Shown here: one piece after another, positions 15,403 through 16,751 of the stretch
Layout: every line of letters starts with the position of its first letter
Position numbering within the stretch: position 1 is the first letter of the stretch
Assembly (NCBI GenBank): GCA_046496815.1
Contig: JAWOGN010000124.1
Span: forward strand, 1 to 16,751
Direction of reading: 5' to 3'
From: JAWOGN01 sp046496815
GTDB lineage: Bacteria > Desulfobacterota > DSM-4660 > Desulfatiglandales > Desulfatiglandaceae
Length of the DNA stretch: 16,751 nucleotides
Program-made: the position numbers and the translations under genes
The notes under the pieces: model-generated
The model's database searches: none
What the model saw: only the letters and a program-made list of their open reading frames with translations
What the model was told of the DNA's origin: nothing

Positions 15403-16749
15403 ATGAATGCGATTTGGCAAGACATCAAAGCACGGCTTCAATCCGAGCTTACCAAAAACACCTTCTCCCTCTGGGTGGATCCCATCCGCTACCTGGAAAA
15501 ACGGGACCGGACCGTCATCCTCAACTGCCCCAACAAGTTCTCCCGCAACTGGGTCCTGGAAAATTACTTCGACCTCATCCGGGACAGGTTCCTTCAGGCC
15601 GGGGCCGACGCGGTAGAGCTGGTCTTTAAGCCCACGGCCCCGAAAGAATCCCCCGAGCCCCCTTTCATCGCCCCTGAGCCCCCCGCGCAGCTGATCCTTC
15701 CCAGTATTTCCGGAAACGGAGGCGGTGCGCATCTGAGAAAAGACTTCACCTTCGATCGGTTTGTCGTGGGAAAGAGCAATGAGTTTGCCTACTCCGCCTC
15801 AAAAGCGCTTGCCGACGAGGGTTGTGTGGATTATCACTGTCTGCTGATGCTGGCAAACACGGGGCTGGGGAAAAGCCATCTGTCCCATGCCATCGGCCAC
15901 AGCATCTTGAAGTGCAAGCCCACGACCCGGGTCCGCTACATGACCGCCGAGGACTTCACCAATGAGATGATTTCATCGTTGAAGCAAAACCGCATCGAAG
16001 CATTTAAAGACAAGTATCGTCGCGGCTGTGATGTGCTGTTGCTCGAGGAGGTCCATTTTTTGAGCGGCAAGCAGAAGACCCAGTCGGAGCTGGGCTATAC
16101 GCTGGATTGTCTGGCCAACGACCACAAGCGGATTATCTGCACCAGCGCCCTGGCGCCCAAGGATGTCCCGGCCATGTCCGGGGAGCTCACCTCGCGGCTG
16201 ACCGCGGGTCTGGTCACCACCATTGGGGGGCCGGACTTCGACACGCGGGTCCGGATTCTGAGGAAGAAGGCTGCGGAGCACAACCTTTCTCTGTCTGCGG
16301 AGGTCATCGAGTTTCTTGCAAGCCGTCTGAAGCGGGATGTGCGTCAGATGGAAAGTGCGCTCAAGAGCCTGAAAGCCCGGGCGGAGCTATTGAAGGCGAA
16401 GGTGGATCCGGAGCTGGCCAAGGAGGTGGTGGGGTGTCTGGTTTCCGGGCGGCGGTCGGTGAGTCCGGACGATATCGCCACGCTGGTTTGCCGGTACTAT
16501 AAGCTGGATCCGGGGCTGATGCGCTCCGCATCTCGAAAGAAGGTGCATACCGGCCCCCGAAACATCTATGTGTATTTGTGTCGGCGCTATACCGATGAGA
16601 CCATTCAGGAAATCGCCAAAACCATCAGCCGGAGTCATTCTGCGGTGATCTACGCATCGGAGCTGGTGGAGCATCAGATGAAGCGCGATGAAAAGATGCG
16701 CCGCCAACTGGAGTTCCTCAGCCGCAAGATTGAGAACATGAAACCATGA
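15403..16749 (+). CDS. dnaA: DnaA replication initiator, divergent
   Basis: This 448-aa protein has the four-domain DnaA plan. Domain I is 1-75 (IWQDIKARLQSELTKNTFSLW) and a short Pro-rich domain II is about 76-110. The AAA+ domain runs from FTFDRFVVGKSNEFAY (about 115-130) to about 335, and the DNA-binding domain IV is about 352-448. The P-loop is ANTGLGKSH: Lys157 is kept, but the first Gly is Ala151 and Thr is Ser158. Walker B is LLLEEVHF, with Glu215-Glu216 where DnaA normally has Asp-Asp. The arginine finger Arg265 (LTSRL) and sensor-2 Arg314 remain. In domain IV the usual GRDHTTV helix reads SRSHSAV, keeping His412. The start at 15403 matches DnaA N-termini; an open frame reaches back to 15271 through the C-rich leader. 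It could be the main initiator or a paralogue. It ends 2 bp before the window edge. Confidence 0.88.
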   Translation: MNAIWQDIKARLQSELTKNTFSLWVDPIRYLEKRDRTVILNCPNKFSRNWVLENYFDLIRDRFLQAGADAVELVFKPTAPKESPEPPFIAPEPPAQLILPSISGNGGGAHLRKDFTFDRFVVGKSNEFAYSASKALADEGCVDYHCLLMLANTGLGKSHLSHAIGHSILKCKPTTRVRYMTAEDFTNEMISSLKQNRIEAFKDKYRRGCDVLLLEEVHFLSGKQKTQSELGYTLDCLANDHKRIICTSALAPKDVPAMSGELTSRLTAGLVTTIGGPDFDTRVRILRKKAAEHNLSLSAEVIEFLASRLKRDVRQMESALKSLKARAELLKAKVDPELAKEVVGCLVSGRRSVSPDDIATLVCRYYKLDPGLMRSASRKKVHTGPRNIYVYLCRRYTDETIQEIAKTISRSHSAVIYASELVEHQMKRDEKMRRQLEFLSRKIENMKP

Positions 16750-16751
16750 CC

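Noticed and set aside
1..16751. CRISPR arrays, integrases, transposases, phage genes
   Set aside because: None were found; all long frames are explained by housekeeping-type genes or the ParA pair.

Overview
The window is 16.75 kb of chromosomal DNA from a Gram-negative bacterium, probably a member of the Desulfobacterota (former Deltaproteobacteria). The evidence for that is indirect: a selenocysteine-type MsrA lipoprotein, a DnaA C-terminus of the RRYTD style I associate with that group, and an alpha-glucan phosphorylase of the DUF3417 type. No rRNA, tRNA, CRISPR array, transposase or phage gene was seen.

Layout, left to right. (1) 1-1889, plus strand: an AT-rich promoter region, a possible structured leader, then a ParA-family ATPase fused at its C-terminus to a CBM48/AMPK-type glycogen-binding domain, followed 11 bp later by a small Cys-motif protein I do not recognise. 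(2) 2106-2708, plus strand: a class I SAM methyltransferase. (3) 2841-5204, minus strand: two methionine sulfoxide reductase genes. The promoter-distal one is an MsrA lipoprotein whose catalytic cysteine codon is an in-frame TGA, with a SECIS-like hairpin directly after it, so it is read here as a selenoprotein; the other is an exported MsrA-MsrB fusion. A 369-bp gap with REP-like palindromes separates them. (4) 5467-12522, minus strand: glycogen genes glgC, glgP and glgB behind a near-consensus sigma-70 promoter, then a metallo-beta-lactamase-fold hydrolase. No glgA is present. (5) 12753-14838: convergent ybaK-like tRNA deacylase (plus) and bifunctional Nnr NAD(P)HX repair enzyme (minus). (6) 14839-16749: a 564-bp non-coding stretch with an extreme C-over-G bias, then a divergent dnaA that ends 2 bp before the window edge.

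The strongest candidate for an undescribed system is the ParA-CBM48 protein plus its small neighbour. The ParA part keeps the deviant Walker A motif and the Soj-like core, and the CBM keeps the residues that AMPK-beta uses to hold glycogen. With glgC, glgP and glgB a few kilobases away, the natural hypothesis is that it positions or partitions glycogen granules on the nucleoid, as McdA does for carboxysomes, with the adaptor role of ParB/McdB replaced or helped by direct glycogen binding. This is inference from domain content and context. The second strong observation is the selenocysteine MsrA, which a standard gene caller would report as two broken fragments.
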